Both the position numbers and the translations under genes were made by a program. From an uncultured Porphyromonas sp. (GTDB lineage: Bacteria > Bacteroidota > Bacteroidia > Bacteroidales > Porphyromonadaceae), in the NCBI GenBank assembly GCA_902490315.1, contig CABUDK010000002.1, positions 1 to 64,000 of the forward strand: DNA of 64,000 nucleotides, written 5' to 3'. This document shows, one piece after another, positions 63,617 through 64,000 of this stretch (positions within the stretch are counted from its first letter, which is position 1; every line of letters starts with the position of its first letter). Under the pieces are notes generated by a model. That model was not told where the DNA came from. It did no database searches and saw only the letters and a list, made by a program, of their open reading frames with translations.

Positions 63617-64000
63617 TTCTGAGGGGAGCTCCTCCGCTACCCCACTCGTCTCGCTCGTCCGCATGACGCGGTGTGACCTCTGCAATGAGACGCACCAGAG
63701 CCATCTGCCTACGCTCAGACAGCTCTACGAGGAGGCCTTTCCCCGTAGTGAGCGTCGCCCGTGGAGTGACCTAGAGCAGCTCATCGGGGAGCAAGGTGCT
63801 TACCACTTCTTCCTCTTAGAGCATCCCGAGCTAGGGGTCGTAGGCTTTGTCACGCTGTGGCACTTTGACGACTTCTACTACGGAGAGCACTTTGCCATCC
63901 TGCCGCAGCTACGCAACCATCGTCTGGGCGAGCAAACACTGCACACGGTCAAGAAGTACATTGGGCGTGAGCCCCTTTACTTCGAGGTAGAGCCCGAGAC
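63606..64000 (+). CDS. GNAT-family N-acetyltransferase (3' end outside the window)
   Basis: An ATG at 63606 overlaps the end of pgk by 11 bases and the frame stays open to the window edge (131 codons). The translation includes LRQLYEEAFPRSERRPWSDL, then GVVGFVTLWHFDDFYYGEHF and ILPQLRNHRLGEQTLHTVKK, which fits the acetyl-CoA-binding Q/RxxGxG/A region of GNAT enzymes (RNHRLGEQ). Bacteroidetes carry many such small transferases; the substrate is unknown. The first 20 or so residues are Ser-rich and a Met further on (63663) could be the real start. Confidence 0.75.
   Translation, partial: MASSSEGSSSATPLVSLVRMTRCDLCNETHQSHLPTLRQLYEEAFPRSERRPWSDLEQLIGEQGAYHFFLLEHPELGVVGFVTLWHFDDFYYGEHFAILPQLRNHRLGEQTLHTVKKYIGREPLYFEVEPE

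Overview
The window looks like chromosome from a member of the Bacteroidales close to Porphyromonas (asaccharolytica/uenonis-type rather than gingivalis-type; the genus is an inference). The reasons are: moderate GC; Bacteroidetes -7 promoter boxes (TAnnTTTG) ahead of many genes; few Shine-Dalgarno sites; a fused MurF-alanine racemase; GSCFA and DUF2723 proteins; a TamB/lipoprotein-TamA pair; and an incomplete histidine-fermentation operon. Nearly all genes are core chromosomal ones. I see no phage, plasmid, CRISPR or classical transposase.

Layout. 1-8.7 kb: a small secreted protein, then a plus-strand run of TPR protein, outer-membrane barrel, HAD/thioesterase fusion and peptidase T. 9.2-13.8 kb: an orphan lipoprotein facing a minus-strand group (diacylglycerol-kinase-like, queF, phoH-like). 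14.0-20.2 kb: plus-strand fabH-era-der-ispD-recG. 20.7-25.6 kb: minus-strand histidine operon ftcD-(four-helix-bundle gene)-hutI-fchA-hutH, with no urocanase. 25.7-33.6 kb: murF-alr, GSCFA protein and several envelope proteins. 33.7-43.8 kb: panE, lpd, gpmA, a large DUF2723 membrane protein, a YeiH-type and a LysE-type transporter, and a C69 dipeptidase. 44.0-53.7 kb: a CAU tRNA, a beta-helix lipoprotein, tamB and its lipoprotein TamA partner. 53.9-57.6 kb: dgt, radA and an amidinotransferase/arginine-deiminase-like gene. 58.3-64 kb: phosphohexomutase, TPR protein, pgk and the start of a GNAT acetyltransferase cut by the window edge.

Functionally the region mixes genome maintenance (recG, radA, dgt, era, der), envelope construction (murF-alr, fabH, tamB/tamA, DUF2723, several barrels and lipoproteins), and amino-acid and peptide use (hut genes, pepT, C69 peptidase, amidinotransferase-like) with lower glycolysis (gpmA, pgk).

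The most unusual content is intergenic. At least four repeat families fill the gaps: (1) 21-bp TTAGAG/TTAGAA tracts, which in one place flank a small four-helix-bundle (S23-type) gene as inverted repeats inside the hut operon; (2) about 200-bp elements with palindromic arms around three 21-bp units with a CCGAAG core (five copies); (3) about 110-bp MITE-like palindromes built on GTAGGGACGCACGG, one expanded into a 70-bp tandem array; (4) a six-unit array of 22-bp hairpins (GGAAC-N6-GTTCC). No transposase accompanies them here. The four-helix-bundle gene with its inverted flanking tracts, plus several gene-free copies of the same tracts, is the best candidate for an undescribed mobile or repeat-maintenance system.
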